Of a DNA stretch of 64,000 nucleotides, positions 44,601 through 54,792 are shown in pieces. The stretch's first letter is position 1. Each line of letters starts with the position of its first letter. The DNA is from Telmatactis stephensoni (Eukaryota; Cnidaria; Anthozoa; Actiniaria; Isophelliidae), in NCBI GenBank assembly GCA_029948255.1, contig JALIZF010001939.1:2337001-2401000 (forward strand). Reading direction: 5' to 3'. The position numbers and the translations under genes were made by a program. Below the pieces are notes generated by a model. The model searched no databases. It saw nothing but the letters and a program-made list of their open reading frames with translations, and had not been told where the DNA came from.

Positions 44601-46574
44601 GCATCAGCCCTGGATTCAAATGAAATAAAATTATTGGTCTCATAAATCTATTTGATACTTTTGTAGTACCACTAATTTGCCAGTACCAGGAAGTAGGATG
44701 GTCAAGTAGTCAGAGCATTAGTCATGCAATCTGGTGGTCCCGAGTTCGAGTCCCTGCTCTTGCCACTGGCTAAGACTGAGTTTGTCCCAGCAACCCCTAG
44801 TTCAAATTCAGTTTCACAACCATGCTTGTAAATAGCCAACTGGGTTGCCTCCTTGCCAGTTGTGATTCTTAATTGAGGGCCATTATGTAAACTACTGGGT
44901 CACCAGTAATGTTTATACCCTCATACCCTCATTAAAATAGAGAAAAAACTTTTTTAGTACACACACAAATACTACTGTACCTTTTATTGTAGTAAGAAAG
45001 AATACCCCTTTCTAATACAACCCAGCATTTCTTCCATCCAAAGAATCTTGATTTCTGCAAAAGGAAAATAAGAATAAATTCATTAAAACATGTGGGAAGG
45101 GAGGAAGAGAGGAAGGGAGGGAGGGAGGAAGAAGGGAAGGAAGGAAGGCAGGAAGGAGGGAGGGAGGGAGGGAGGGGAAGGAAGGAAGGAAGGAAAAGAA
45201 GGAAGGAGGGAGGGAGGGAACAAAGGAATGAAGGGAAGGAAGGAGGGAAAGAGGAAGGTAGGGAGAAAGGAAGCATGGAAGGAAGGAAAGAAGGGAGGGG
45301 GCAGGAAGGAAGGAAGGAAGGAAGGAAGGAAGGAAGGAAGGAAGGAAGGAAGGAAGGAAGGAAGGAAGGAAGGAAGGAAGGAAGGAAGGAAGGAAGGAAG
45401 GAAGGAAGGAAGGAAGGAAGGAAGGAAGGAAGGAAGGAAGGAAGGAAGGAAGGAAGGAAGGAAGGAAGGAAGGAAGGAAGGAAGGAAGGAAGGAAGGAAG
45501 GAAGGAAGGAAGGAAGGAAGGAAGGAAGGAAGGAAGGAAGGAAGGAAGGAAGGAAGGAAGGAAGGAAGGAAGGAAGGAAGGAAGGACAATTGGCACTTGT
45601 ATTAGGTAGGGTTGTGGAGTGGATACATGTAGCTATGGGTAGTATTCCAGTATCTTACCTTGAGTAACATCCCTTCATGTCTTGTAACAACTTTATGGAT
45701 AGACTGAAATCATAAAATTCAACATACACCAAATTTAATAAAAATGAATATCAATGCCAATAACAATGTTTACTTAGTGTTTGCTACGATTTGAGTTTTA
45801 TCAGTAAACGTTATTGTTGCATGTCTTTTAGGAAGAAGATTATTAATTATAGTTAATTATGGATGAGGTCATTTATTACATATTAGTATACTAAAAACAA
45901 AAGTAGTCATTCTAACTACAAAAGCAGCATCAATTAGTATTTATAAAAAAATGGTAATGTTTACTGTTACCAATACGTATATAATACTTCATGAAACAAG
46001 CCAAGCAGGCCAGTCAGCAGTAATATATTGTACATGCAGATACACATGCTTGTATGTACTACTATAGCTGTACATGCATTCTGTGTGGTAATCATAGTGG
46101 ATTTACATGCATGTCCTTTGTTGAGATTTTTGTTAAAATTTAGTAATCTGGTGGCTTGGTTGGCTGAGTGGTGAGAGCACCAGCCTTTCACTACTGTGGT
46201 CCAGGTTCAAGTCCCGGCTGGGGTATCGGATCATATATGAATTGAGTTTGTTTGATGCGTTGTTCTCTACCATGCCACGATGGTTTTTTCTCCAGGTTCT
46301 CCAGTTTTTCCTCCCTCAGCAAAAATCAGCATGCGAGTTGAGAGATGTATGAAAACTATTTAATGTAGAGGTAGTGAGTGTGTGTGCCAGCAGAAGAATA
46401 GCCACTACGTGGATCTGCTGTAGAAGATTATTTACTTATTTATTTATTTATTTACTTATTTGTTTGTTTATGTATTCATTGATTGATTGATTTAGTAATC
46501 AGTTGTGGTATGTAGGTTACCTTCTTTTTTCTAAATGATTGTTTTCTAACTGATCCATTTTGTTCTCTTTTGAC
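33582..46574 (-). CDS. OSBPL1A: Oxysterol-binding protein-related protein 1 type (PH-FFAT-ORD), 5' end missing
   Basis: Lipid-transfer protein that exchanges sterol/PI4P at ER-endosome contacts. Twenty-two in-phase exons: 46521-46574, 45659-45703, 44981-45054, 44546-44609, 44108-44212, 43685-43810, 43186-43282, 42400-42512, 41284-41397, 40367-40782, 39719-39819, 39145-39254, 38850-38947, 38417-38450, 37158-37300, 36693-36771, 36114-36235, 35271-35505, 35063-35125, 34360-34420, 34096-34186, 33582-33684 (about 815 codons). PH domain: [20 protein letters not shown] to [17 protein letters not shown] helical linker follows ([10 protein letters not shown]), then an FFAT motif [10 protein letters not shown] that binds VAP, a Ser-rich acidic stretch, and the ORD with [34 protein letters not shown] (family signature), [17 protein letters not shown] and the ending [13 protein letters not shown]. 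The human long form also has N-terminal ankyrin repeats; none were found upstream, and no start codon could be assigned. Confidence 0.93.
34565..34752. mobile_element. 188-bp palindromic MITE with about 31-bp perfect ends
   Basis: CACTGCAAAAACGCGCGAGT at the left and its exact complement ACTCGCGCGTTTTTGCAGTG at the right, followed inward by TTTACTCA/TGAGTAAA words repeated inside. Intron of OSBPL1A. Confidence 0.85.
34755..34985 (+). repeat. Purine-rich (GA/GGA) tract, about 230 bp
   Basis: Almost uninterrupted A/G on the plus strand (GGAGGAGGAAGAAG-type words) directly after the 34565-34752 palindrome. It is the pyrimidine-rich strand of an OSBPL1A intron. Pro/Ser-rich and Arg/Glu-rich frames here are composition artefacts. 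Confidence 0.9.
35850..36065. repeat. 65-bp tandem repeat with CRE-like and CCAAT-like words
   Basis: Three units, about 65 bp apart. Each has a TGACGTCA-type word (35875, 35940; TGACATCA at 36005), GCGTCTATACTGTAA, CACACGGTTC and (C/T)(C/T)AATCAGAG. Intron of OSBPL1A. Confidence 0.75.
36338..36418. mobile_element. 81-bp hairpin element
   Basis: GGCTCAGATTTCAGCCG at the left and CGGCTGAAATCTGAGCC at the right are perfect complements. TATAGTA lies on both sides. Intron of OSBPL1A. Confidence 0.7.
37615..37831. mobile_element. 217-bp inverted-repeat element with 7-bp target duplication
   Basis: The ends start CACAGGGAGCAGAGGAGGGC and continue as near-perfect inverted copies (GCTTTTCTTGTTTAC). 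GCCAGAT flanks both sides (37608-37614 and 37832-37838). Duplication length is close to the hAT type. Intron of OSBPL1A. Confidence 0.75.
38484..38800. mobile_element. 317-bp MITE with 10-bp target duplication (Mutator-like)
   Basis: Long inverted ends (ACTCAGGCCTCTTTTTACCC, then CGCTTCGGTAAA; ACGCATGCGCATGCAAGTTC further in). The direct repeat AGTATTAGTA lies at 38474-38483 and 38801-38810. Nine to eleven bp duplications are typical of Mutator-like elements. Intron of OSBPL1A. Confidence 0.8.
39402..39620. mobile_element. About 219-bp inverted-repeat element
   Basis: TAGCAAACACGACGCGACGC at the left matches (inverted) TAGCAAACACGACGAGACGT at the right; the interior is rich in ACGTC/GACGT words. 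Intron of OSBPL1A. Confidence 0.7.
39986..40055 (+). repeat. (TTTG)n microsatellite
   Basis: About 17 TTTG units in an OSBPL1A intron. Confidence 0.97.
40838..41105 (+). repeat. SINE family 2, copy 1
   Basis: tRNA-like head (GATGGTCACAGCGTTGG and B box AGTTCAAGTCCC), then a body with CCACTAGCTGAGGCTGA, TATAGCCAAACTGG and TTGCCTCC-like words shared with 44690-44905. Same strand, 3.9 kb apart, both in OSBPL1A introns. Confidence 0.7.
41601..42357 (+). repeat. (CAGT)n/(GAGT)n array, about 750 bp
   Basis: Mixed CAGT and GAGT tetramers fill most of the 1.0-kb intron between OSBPL1A exons 41284-41397 and 42400-42512. It ends about 40 bp from the exon. Confidence 0.97.
44283..44313 (+). repeat. 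(GAT)n microsatellite
   Basis: About eight GAT units just before the 44341-44503 palindrome, OSBPL1A intron. Confidence 0.9.
44341..44503. mobile_element. About 163-bp inverted-repeat MITE
   Basis: TTACTGTGCAAATTGAAAA at the left and TTTTCAATTAGCACAGTAA at the right, with inner arms AGTATTTCAGGAAT and ATTCCTGAAATATTTCT. It lies 40 bp from the short OSBPL1A exon 44546-44609. Confidence 0.75.
44690..44905 (+). repeat. SINE family 2, copy 2
   Basis: The B box GAGTTCGAGTCCC is near perfect. The body GCCACTGGCTAAGACTGAGT and AAATAGCCAACTGG parallels 40838-41105. Confidence 0.7.
45090..45587 (+). repeat. (GGAA)n array, about 500 bp
   Basis: Perfect GGAA tetramers from about 45303 to 45586, with a degenerate GGAGG/GGAA part before it. 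It fills most of the intron between OSBPL1A exons 44981-45054 and 45659-45703. Long frames here are artefacts of the repeat. Confidence 0.98.
46142..46492 (+). repeat. SINE family 3 with (TTTA)n tail
   Basis: A box TTGGCTGAGTGG and B box GGTTCAAGTCC are close to consensus. The body ends in CTACGTGGATCTGCTGTAGA followed by a TTTATT/TTAC simple tail. A one-box fragment with a related head (GGTTGGCATAGCGG) lies near 33780. Confidence 0.7.
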
Positions 46575-47519
46575 CTGAATAATAACAGAAAGGAGCTCCA
46601 AATTCTAAAGTAAACTCATTATGGCCTAAATTGTACACTTATTTATTGTGTGTAAAATCAAATGTATAAATTAAAGAATATTTTTTAAATAAATATGGTG
46701 TATTTCTAGTCTCACACAAAATAGTCATGCAGTCTCGGAGCAGTTGGGCTGCTTTTTTAATATTTGCAAAACAAGATATCAAAATAAATGACAAGGTGGA
46801 AGAATATAATGCTAAGTATATGTACATGTATCAATAACATAAAAAATGGAATGATTGAAAAGTGGGAAAATACTGAAAAAATGGCACATCTATAGGCAAA
46901 ATAATCCATGTATTAAAAGTATGCAGAACAAATGAAGAGAGGGTCAGGGAGAGAGAGATCATGAGAATAGGCCCTTTGCATCTAAAAGTCAAATGGTACA
47001 TAAACAGCCAACCAGTTAATAATGCCATTTTGCCATTTGCCATTTTCCCATCAAATCAAAGGATAATACACAGTTGGAACTTTTGTTTTTATTAGTTTCT
47101 TTTAGTATGTTTACAAATCCCCATTTCAAAAAATCCAAAAGTAGCATCGTTTTGGAAAAAAACCTTTCCAAAATTAAAATATCATGCTATTATTATTTAA
47201 AGTTTTGCTTCATGTTAACCTTGTCATGAAGACTTCCCTTGTTAATATACTTTTCCATTGTTTTTCATCTAACTTATTGTGTCCACAACAATCAATTCTC
47301 TCAAAATTGATAAGGCTTCACTCTTTTCAAAAAATGTTTGAATTAGCAGTAGCTTTTCTCCAAATATTTCATTTTGTTTACCAAGAATTCACCTCCTTAT
47401 GACCAAAAAAAGATATTTGTTTGGTTTCACAATCATTAAAAGAAGTATGTGTTAAAATTGGGACTTAATCAACTAAACTGAGTTCCTTAACTTGGGATTC
47501 TATAAATTTATGTTTTCCT

Positions 47520-47758
47520 AGTCAAAGGAGTCTATAAACTTATGTGTCCCTTGACTAAAGGAGTCTATAAACTTATGTGTCCCTTGACTAAAGGAGTCTA
47601 TAAACTTATGTGTCCCTTGACTAAAGGAGTCTATAAACTTATGTGTCCCTTGACTAAAGGAGTCTATAAACTTATGTGTCCCTTGACTAAAGGAGTCTAT
47701 AAATTTATGTGTCCCTTGACTAAAGGAGTCTATAAACTTATGTGTCCCTTGACGAAAG
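47520..47758. repeat. 33-bp minisatellite, about 7 copies
   Basis: Unit GACTAAAGGAGTCTATAAAC plus 13 bp, nearly identical copies. The period is a multiple of three, so repetitive frames appear on both strands; no gene context supports coding. Confidence 0.95.
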
Positions 47759-49519
47759 AATCTTAGTGAGGAGTTCATAAACATGGTCTCCTTACAAACG
47801 ATTTAAATAGGAGAAAAGAGTCTCGGGTTCGCAAAAAATTTTTTACAGTGCGTTTCACATAACTTTTGCCGATCGGGTTCCAAACTTAGTTCGGAAATTC
47901 CGAAGTTTCGCGACTTTGGAAAGTTACACGAACTTCGTTGGCGAACTTCGAACTTACTTCCCGCGTAAATTCGGTAATTCGGCTAGAATCAACTTTGTGG
48001 TTAGTCAACATCGATTTATTTCACAAGTTTCTTAGCTTTATCAAAAAGGGCAGATTTATTTACTGAAAGATATGGCTCGAAAAATACAAGCTCAAGTTAC
48101 CGTTCGTCGCGGCGAATCTAGATAAATTTTTGAGAAGTGGTTCTGCCGAGGCAAACTGACAAGGAGAAAATAGAATAATTATTCAGTCAAGTACATAAAA
48201 AAGCAATCAAGATTCAAAGATTCAGTTTTGTTGGCTCTCTGTTTTCGCTAACTCACCTTTGGTATGTATGCAAAAAAAGTGTAGACATGTAATCTTTGAG
48301 ACCGACCGAGATCTTATCTTTACCCTGAATCCGATTCTCAAAGAAATCAACTCATGATTGGGAAATTAAATCTGAAGCATTTTCATGTAAGATTTATAAA
48401 ACACAGAAGGAAAATCAATGATTTTCAATTTTCTACAATCAACTACAAGTTACACCCAAGATTTCAAAATTACACGACCAAATGGCGATGGCTTGTCTGG
48501 GTTTTTATAAGCTCCTGTCAATCAAATTGTAACGACTAGAATGTGCAAAATTTTAGCTTTCTAAATTCAGAAACAAAACAGACTTGAAATTTATTGACAG
48601 AAAATTTAGTATTTTCCGACTTTTGATGTAAATTTAAGCTTGCTTCAGGGAGAACGAATAGTCAAAACACTGAAAAAGCCATTCAAGTGTCGTCTGCAAA
48701 GGTCGCGTAATTTTGAAAATGTAATCTAGGTTTTAATTTACCTCGTGACCTCAAATCAAAAGAAAGCCTTTTGCCTGGGTATATTCGTTGTCATATACCC
48801 GATGTCAATGAAATTGCTTCTCAAAATTAGGTCAAACACTCCATCTCCCTTGTTAAACACACAGGTTAGTCTATTAATCGATGAAAGCCGTTTATTTATA
48901 AGTTGTGAATTTCTCTGAATCAAAGAAGTCGAACACAAAATTGGCTTTGCATAACCAGTATAAAATGTATATATCGGAATGAAGAAAAATGTTGCCAAAA
49001 AATACAAATTAAAAAATATTTATCCAGTCTCGGATGTGGTTAATCTGATTGTCGATGACGAGAAAATGAATTTTTAAGACACTGAAAAAGACGTGCCTAA
49101 AGACGACCTTGCTTATCACCATTGTCCGTAGTCTGTTCTTTGTCAAATTAACTATACACTTTCGAGCTCCTTTCCAGTTCTCAAGCACCCCCCCCCCCCC
49201 CAAACAAACAAACAAAAATAATATTAATAAAACCAGAAAACATTTCCAAACGTAGTCCAAGCATAGTCCGTAGTCGCCGGATCAGCCCTAAACTGCATGT
49301 CAATCAGATTGTTTATCCACGAGCGACATGTCATGGTCTGGAGAATGGAAGCCAGCGCTGTTACATCAATGAAACTTTTCTCTGAAACTCATGTGTGAAA
49401 TTAAATATAATCATGCTAATCAACAGAATATGTTATAAAAGAAAGACCTTCCGATCACACTTGAGAAAGTCATAAGACCAAACCACAGGAGTTTAATACG
49501 TGTACGGTTACCGCTATTT

Positions 49520-49626
49520 AACAATTAGACCTCGAGGCCGAATGGATTATGAGGCAGTAACCCATGAGGCTGTGTAGGCCGACAATTGGCTAATGAATCG
49601 TAATGAGGCCGAGAGGTCTAATTGTT
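49520..49626. mobile_element. Hairpin element (GAGGCC-rich)
   Basis: AACAATTAGACCTCGAGGCC at the left and GGCCGAGAGGTCTAATTGTT at the right are inverted copies; the interior carries more GAGGC words. It lies immediately next to a second hairpin. Confidence 0.75.
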
Positions 49627-49630
49627 TTAG

Positions 49631-49803
49631 TATTCACCAACATATTGGGCCAAAGGTGAATGAGACTAAACAAAACAAAGAGAGAAAAATTGTTTTTGTT
49701 TTCAAAACTCGCGCTTCCTCTCAACTCGGGCTATCACCAATAGCCCGAGGTTAGGGAGCCAATCAGAATGCAGGATTTGTAAGAGCCCTTATGTTGGTGA
49801 ATA
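49631..49803. mobile_element. Hairpin MITE abutting the DUF7869-like stop codon
   Basis: TATTCACCAACAT at the left and ATGTTGGTGAATA at the right are exact complements. GGGCTATCACCAATAGCCC forms an inner hairpin. The right end stops at the base before the stop codon (49804-49806), so the element forms the start of the 3' UTR. Confidence 0.75.
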
Positions 49804-51079
49804 CTAATCACTATTATCCTCGGGTTCGTCTCTCGACAACAGTTCCTTTAATTTCGCGATTGTAGCTTTGCGCAACTTTCCTGTTGCCGAGAGAGAAAAA
49901 TCGAAAAGAATGACGTGTTTGACATCCATGGCTTCTAACCACGGCTCAAAGTTCCGTCCATTTCTTTTCTTCGCTGGCTTCCATTCTCCAGACCATGTGC
50001 CTGCATACCACAGGACTGTGACAACTGATCCATCAATGGCTTCAACTTTTGCGATCAGTGGTGCGCGATCGGTATTGTACCAGTCACAGTCTAGAGCAAC
50101 CATGTCTCCAACTGTAAGCTCGGAAATGTCGGCATTGCTGATGACACTTCTTTGCCTTGCTGAGAGCGATCTATAGCTTCCTGTATAAATCTGTGAAAGA
50201 GAAAATTACAGTTCTTAAAAATAGCCATTCTCAAAGGGTCACGCATTTGATTAGTTGTTACAGCACTACCTAAATGCTGGCCCATAGCATATCTATAGGT
50301 ACGAAAGTTACATTGCTACTTACAGCCATTGTAAGGCTTTAAATGGTAAAAGAATTATGCAATTTCTTGTGAGAAAAAAATTTGGGATAGATAACCCGGC
50401 AATGAAATCAGAGACTGTATTAAATGCCATCTATTCATACCCGCAGTAATCCTTCTCCCCTTTCTTTTTCTGCATGCCTCTTCAAAACTTCGTCAAGTAA
50501 CGTTAATGATGAAGACGGTTCTGGCCTCTGTCGTTCTCTTAAATCATCAATAATCCACCTTTCTGTATCTGGCTTTACATAGACCAACTCTTCCTTCCTG
50601 TATTTCTGGTAGTTGCCTAGAAAAGAATGTACACATAGAATAATTGAGTTTACTAGCTTTTTCCGTTTCACTATGCCATAAGGCTAAGGCACTTTTTTGG
50701 AGCTTCGCTATGAAGTGCAGTTGTTGTTCTATGCAAGTCCTACTTTCGGAACAAACGACTAGAATACTTAGAAATATATTTCTGCAGTTATGAATTACAC
50801 CAGCATGCTGTTTTGTTGTTGTTGTGTTTGTGTATTTGTTGTTTATTTATATATATTTTGCAATAATACCCTAAACCACTAGAACTCAAAGAGTTTTTTT
50901 TAGGTAGAACGGAAACACTAAACAGGGTCCCCTATACCTGTAATTTTGCGTGAAACGTGAATGGCTGATTTATTTTGACGCGAAACGTGATTTAAGGTTT
51001 AAAATCTTTTTGCGTCCACGTGAAGGCAACTTTTGATTGTGAACGTGAAAGAGATTATTATTATCCGTGACGCGTGAAA

Positions 51080-51116
<37 letters not shown>

Positions 51117-54100
51117 TATTTGCTTGGTACGCATCTAAAAATCTCGATGCGTTTACAAAAACTACAAAAAAAAAATTAAGATCAAATCAGTATTTTTGCG
51201 TGATTTCATTTTGCAAAGGGGTATAGGGGACCCTGACTAAAGGCCTGAAACAGTATTACAATAGTACAAAAGAGTACTACTTAGACAATTGAAAACAAAT
51301 GATTTTGTGATATTATTCTATTTTGTGTTAGAGTGATTGTCATAAAGCCGTGAAGTACACTTTATTGCCTTACCATTCTCTCGGGAATAAATCTTTTGTT
51401 CCGCCACTTCATATATGGCATCAATTTCTTCTTCCTTCTGCAAAACCAAGTCCCAGTCCTTCGCCTCGCTTTCCGAAATCGCTCCTTTTTCCCTAACGCT
51501 GGTTACCATGTTCCGGAGCCTTGCAAAATTTACGGCTTTGTAGTTTGGTCTCACTAAATCAGGACCCCTTTCTGGTAAAGACTTCAGTGGTTTTAATGGT
51601 GGATACTCCCCCTCATCTAGCTTGTTAGAGCACCACGGTTTGTAGCTCATCTTGCACTTGCTATCTTCATCCAAGGTTAGAATAAATTCATGATAACTGT
51701 TCAAGTAGTGGAGCCCTAACGAGTGGGGACTGATCCACTCTCTGATCGCGTAAACCTGGTCAAGCTTTGCCCACTGTGCTCTCATCTCTTCGTCGCGATC
51801 AACAGCAGTTCTTGATGTGTAATATCGGCGGACTATAGAAGTGAGAGCTTGAAATGTTGGAACCCCTTCCTTACGTATCCCTTTAGATATGCACGAGAAG
51901 ATCTGGTCCACATCAACATGGGTGTGGCCAACAGGAAGAAATCCAACTACGATCTAAGAAATGGATGGGAAAAAAAAAATGAAATGCCTAGATGTAAAAT
52001 CTTAACTTGTCAGTGTGAAGTATTTTCCACCTGTGGTGTTTTCAAAACTGATGTGTGCCATAAACTGCTCTACCAGTCACCAACACCAATTGAAGGGAAA
52101 AGAAAATCTAAACATTTCGTACCTTTTCAAACACTTTTGTTTCCACGAGGTAAGCAAGAAAAGAGAAGACAAACTGGTTCTTATTTTCTCTGCATGTGTT
52201 GTCAAGCTGGACATATACGTTGTTTGCCAAATGATCTTTGTGTAGCCAAAGTACCTATAGTAAAAGAGTTGTTTGGAATTATTATTTACTAATCAAATTG
52301 GCCATAAAATCTTTAGATGTAATGTGGAAGCACAGACAACGATCGAACGTTACATCAATGTATAGACAGAAAAATACCTTAAAACAAACAACAACAACAA
52401 CAAAAACTGAAAAAACTAAAACAAAACAAAAAAACGGTACTCTTAATAAGGCAACCACTTGTCAATTGAGACTCACTTGTAAGAAAATATTCAGCATTAA
52501 ATTGGTGTCATGCGGAAACTGGCCAAAATCGAATACCACCAAAGGTGGACGTCCGTGGACAATGGCTCCTGTTAGATGTACATTTAGTTTCCAACACTTA
52601 ATCACAGTGCCAAAATTGTACGTCGAATATGGAATCTCGGTTTTATTTGAGTCCATGCCATCTAAGGTCACGGAGAAATACTCTTCAGGGTGCTGTTGAG
52701 CCATTTTTGCTTTGTCTTGGTAAACATTTCTTTCCGTTCTACAAAAGAAATATCAGTTTCACAAAGATTTGCACGATATTGTCTTAACAATAGATTATTT
52801 TCTACTATTCCTCTTGTACTATTTCTTTTTACCTTACAAAATTTCCATGTTCGCGTCTTCGTTCTAAAATGCCCTTTCTCACACGAACCTGCCTTGTTTC
52901 TTGCATAAGTTTCTTTATGTAGCTGCACTCGTCACACTTTGAAAAACTCGATTGCTATTTACCAAAAAGAAGGACAAAAAGAAAAAGACAATTACTGAGA
53001 AATTTAGAGAGTAAGATAGTACCAAGTACAATGGCCTGTTCAGGATGTCTAAGCTACAACTACAGATCACGCATTGACTTGCTTTACACTGCATTAAAAT
53101 TGACGGAGAAATCGGTGACAAATGTAGCCGCCAAGATTTGCAAAATTATCGGAATCTACCAAATATTCTATTTCAATTCATTTAATGTGATTTTATACCC
53201 TACAATAAAAGGTCCGACCTTTGCAGAAAGTCGCGCAGACATTTGAAATTTTTCTAAAGCAATCATATTTGGTTAGATTACATCAGATTGCGCCTTTAAT
53301 TCAAAACAAATATATAAGGGTAGCCGATTTGTACCTTTTGAATGGACCCTTGTGCAAGCACCACTAGTAAAACCGTAATACATCGCTGAATACTTTTCAC
53401 TAGTTAAAAGCTTCTCAGTGGAAGTGTTCAGTAGACTGACTTTTTTAAAATATTAATCAGTGTAAGAGCGCGGCCCCTTTAAAATGCAAATCGAACACGA
53501 TTACGTTGAGCAATAAAACAACACTTACGTTTTTTGGAATCGTTACGTAGGGAAAATTTTGTTTCCATAACCTTCGGAATATTGTTTCACTGACGCATTC
53601 TCTTTTCAGTTCTCGGCTTTCCATCTCAAATTCTTCATAAATAGAGGTCTTGCTTTGACAAGAGGGAAGATGGACCAATTTGGAGTTGGGCATCGTGTCT
53701 CCAACGTCTTCAATGTACCGTTGTAGGAAATACAAGGCATTTTCAGTCGCCAGGGATGTTCGTATTTCACCACAGCCACCATGAATCCCTGTTCTTAGCC
53801 CCCCACGATATCGCCTTTTTAAGTCTCTAAATCGTCGTTCCGTAATGCCATTTGCTAACACCCACGCTTTCCAGCACACAAATCTTCCTGAAAGTGTATA
53901 TGTAAACACACCTGGGGAGCTTTCATTACTGTTGAACCAATCTAGAATGCATTGTCTTTGTTCATTGAGATCTTTTTCCATAAACTTCTCTCTGATTAAA
54001 AACAATTTGTCAAGTTTAATTTTTTGGAGGCATCTGGTTTTCGTACAGCACGTTGTTGTTGGTAGCTCCTCAACTGGAATGATTGTTGATCGGCTTTTAC

Positions 54101-54792
54101 CTAAAATACATATCAACAGTTTATAAAATGCTTTAGAATGATTATGGCCGGGCTGGAACCCAACTAACCTCTTGTTTTGATACCACGGTTCCATTCACCG
54201 TCTTGGTGACCTGAAACAAAACGCCAGTCGTTATTCGGGTTATTCAACTGAATCACTTGGCGCAATGATAATATACAAATTATTGGCATGGCCGGCCGGT
54301 TATATTTAAATATTTTTATTATAGATAGAATCAATGCTGTTACTAACTTGAGATGCTGTCGTTACTATCTTTGATGATGTCTTTACTACAGGATTGATCT
54401 TGATTGTCAGAGTCCGTGTCCGTTAAAGTTGTGTGTTCAGTACTTGATGCTTCCTCGTCAATACAAGTATTCGATTCACTGTCACTTGATAAGCTACAGA
54501 CGATATCTACACTTGAATCACTTTTTTCAGAGTTTGAATCTTGAGTACAATTCCTCTCTTGGTACTCAAAATATGGGGAAAGAGTTTCTCCCTCAATAGA
54601 ACTGTTACTTGATGATGATAATACTCGTTTCCTAGTGGGAAGACAACTGGCCTCACTTAAATCATCTTTCGGATCCGATGCACATCTTGCAGATACTCCA
54701 GTTTTAAAAAGTGGACGATTCCCAAGATCTTCTAGACTAAATCCCGCAAAATCGTCGTCATCGCTTGAGTTACTATTAAAGAAGTCCGCCAT
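49804..54792 (-). CDS. DUF7869-like protein, possibly derived from a transposase
   Basis: Nine exons join in phase: 54348-54792, 54169-54210, 53529-54100, 52833-52954, 52477-52738, 52123-52254, 51374-51953, 50441-50616, 49804-50190; about 905 residues, no stops. Parts: an acidic, Ser-rich head (MADFFNSNSSDDDDFAGFSL); a Cys-bearing segment CCTKTRCLQKI and an RRFRDLKRRYRGG block; FSKCDECSYIK; then three conserved blocks TLDGMDSNK, YVQLDNTCRENKN and FLPVGHTHVDVDQIFS; and a C-terminal SH3-like module (VGDMVALDCDWYNTD, VTVLWYAGT--GEWKPA). These blocks match what I know of the DUF7869 family, abundant and uncharacterised in cnidarians. The D...D...HxDxD spacing suggests an RNase H-like fold (inference). 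Intact multi-exon structure argues for a host gene rather than a live transposon. Start: first ATG in frame, 54792. Confidence 0.85.
50923..51235. mobile_element. 313-bp MITE in intron 7 of the DUF7869-like gene
   Basis: Inverted ends CAGGGTCCCCTATACC and GGTATAGGGGACCCTG, with ACTAAA directly outside on both sides. It contains an (AAT)n run at about 51083-51115 and a short hairpin tail (ACGCATC...GATGCGTTTACAAA). Confidence 0.75.

Larger units (their letters stand above)
46575..49803. other. Region upstream of OSBPL1A with repeats; first exon(s) not found
   Basis: The start of OSBPL1A should lie here, but no convincing ATG exon or ankyrin-coding exon could be joined in phase. A 33-bp tandem repeat (47520-47758) and two hairpin elements (49520-49626, 49631-49803) are present. 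The 3' UTR of the DUF7869-like gene starts at 49803. Confidence 0.5.

Noticed and set aside
45012..45667. Pro-Ser-Phe-Leu and Lys-Glu-Gly-Arg reading frames up to 194 codons
   Set aside because: Translation of the GGAA array in an OSBPL1A intron.
47518..47784. 33-bp repeats looking like a CRISPR array or repeat protein
   Set aside because: No spacers between units (head-to-tail tandem), eukaryotic context, no coding neighbours.
48040..48110. Possible OSBPL1A 5' exon (minus strand, acceptor CTTGTCAG, donor GTAACT)
   Set aside because: No ATG and no ORP1 or ankyrin similarity; phase could not be tested, so it was left out of the gene model.
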